In this document: positions 6,402 to 6,637 of the stretch, one piece after another
Layout of the letters: every line of letters starts with the position of its first letter
Position numbering within the stretch: position 1 is the stretch's first letter
NCBI GenBank assembly: GCA_009929055.1
Contig: SABI01000137.1
Span: forward strand, 1 to 6,637
Length of the DNA stretch: 6,637 nucleotides
DNA from: Spirochaetia bacterium
GTDB taxonomy: Bacteria > Spirochaetota > Spirochaetia > Sphaerochaetales > Sphaerochaetaceae
Direction of reading: 5' to 3'
Program-made: the position numbers and the translations under genes
Notes under the pieces: generated by a model
The model's input: the letters and a program-made list of their open reading frames with translations, nothing else
The model's database searches: none
Told to the model about the DNA's origin: nothing

Positions 6402-6637
6402 ATGGAAGAAGTTTTGGAAGAAAAAAATGTACCAACTAAAAGCAAAAAAGATGCTTTTATGGAGTACGCAGGATCTAAGTTTGAGGGGTTTAATCCCGAA
6501 GACGAAGAGGGTATGTTTGGGACACTTATGGAAACTATGACTTCTGCGGATAAGAGCAATCAAATGCTTTTAGACGCTATTGAGTCTGATCCTAGGTTTG
6601 CTCAAATTCTATCGGATATAGTGAATAAGAAGCGAGG
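6402..6637 (+). CDS. Small acidic protein, N-terminal part; possible head scaffold-like protein
   Basis: An open frame starts with ATG at 6402-6404 and runs off the window end, giving 78 complete codons without a stop. An in-frame TAA at 6387-6389 lies 12 nt upstream, so this is the first possible ATG. The fragment is rich in Glu, Asp, Lys and Met, with a very acidic segment FNPEDEEGMFG (30-40) and a helical ADKSNQMLLDAIESDPRFAQ (51-70) followed by ILSDIVNKK. Its codon use looks like that of the neighbouring genes. The pattern of a charged N-terminus followed by a helix with a 'DPRFA' turn recalls, from memory only, scaffold-like proteins encoded near the portal and capsid genes of Bacteroidetes phages. 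Position between the packaging genes and the presumed capsid genes fits this, but the function is unproven. The start lacks a Shine-Dalgarno sequence, as is common in Bacteroidota. Confidence 0.65.
   Translation, partial: MEEVLEEKNVPTKSKKDAFMEYAGSKFEGFNPEDEEGMFGTLMETMTSADKSNQMLLDAIESDPRFAQILSDIVNKKR

Noticed and set aside
6320..6563. Two - strand open frames covering the rightward gene start.
   Set aside because: Both run across the divergent regulatory region and antisense to the acidic protein gene, with low-complexity Phe/Ser/Ile-rich translations.
1..6637. tRNA genes, CRISPR arrays, insertion sequences, integrase or attachment sites.
   Set aside because: Reading through both strands gave no cloverleaf-like sequence, no regularly spaced repeats, no transposase-like protein and no recombinase. 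The coding genes fill nearly all the sequence.

Overview
The window looks like part of the packaging and head-assembly module of a tailed double-stranded DNA phage (or prophage) whose host is probably a member of the Bacteroidota. The phage assignment rests on a portal protein, a large terminase subunit with both ATPase and nuclease motifs, and the C-terminal part of a large 'polyvalent' phage protein. The host assignment is an inference. The DNA is AT-rich by eye, most start codons lack a clear Shine-Dalgarno sequence, and the intergenic region holds a perfect TAnnTTTG-type -7 element. The portal, terminase and small upstream protein also resemble, from memory only, proteins of gut Bacteroidetes phages. 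I cannot tell a free phage from a prophage; no integrase or attachment site is visible.

Layout. (1) Positions 1-1520, + strand: the 3' end of a long gene that enters from the left; its product resembles the C-terminal region (LPD38-like) of phage polyvalent proteins. (2) 1510-3426, + strand: a portal protein that overlaps the first gene by 11 bp. (3) 3423-3459: portal and terminase meet tail to tail, their stop codons sharing one CTAG palindrome. An intrinsic terminator for the rightward transcript lies inside the last codons of the terminase gene. (4) 6263 down to 3423, - strand: a compact three-gene operon made of a small helical protein with an internal duplication (possible small terminase subunit), a six-helix rhomboid-family intramembrane serine protease, and the large terminase. 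(5) 6264-6401: a 138-bp divergent intergenic region with a leftward promoter candidate, a pair of TTGTCA direct repeats and an inverted repeat. (6) 6402 to the window end, + strand: the 5' end of a small acidic gene that may encode a scaffold-like head protein.

How the parts fit together. The portal forms the ring through which the terminase motor pumps DNA, so the window holds the main packaging parts. The packaging operon is inverted relative to the structural genes on both sides and has its own promoter candidate, so packaging and structural genes may be transcribed separately. The most unusual element is the rhomboid gene. It keeps the HxxxN motif, the serine and the histidine of active rhomboids, and it is stitched between the small protein gene and terL by a 2-bp gap and a 17-bp overlap. 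Its role in the phage is unknown.
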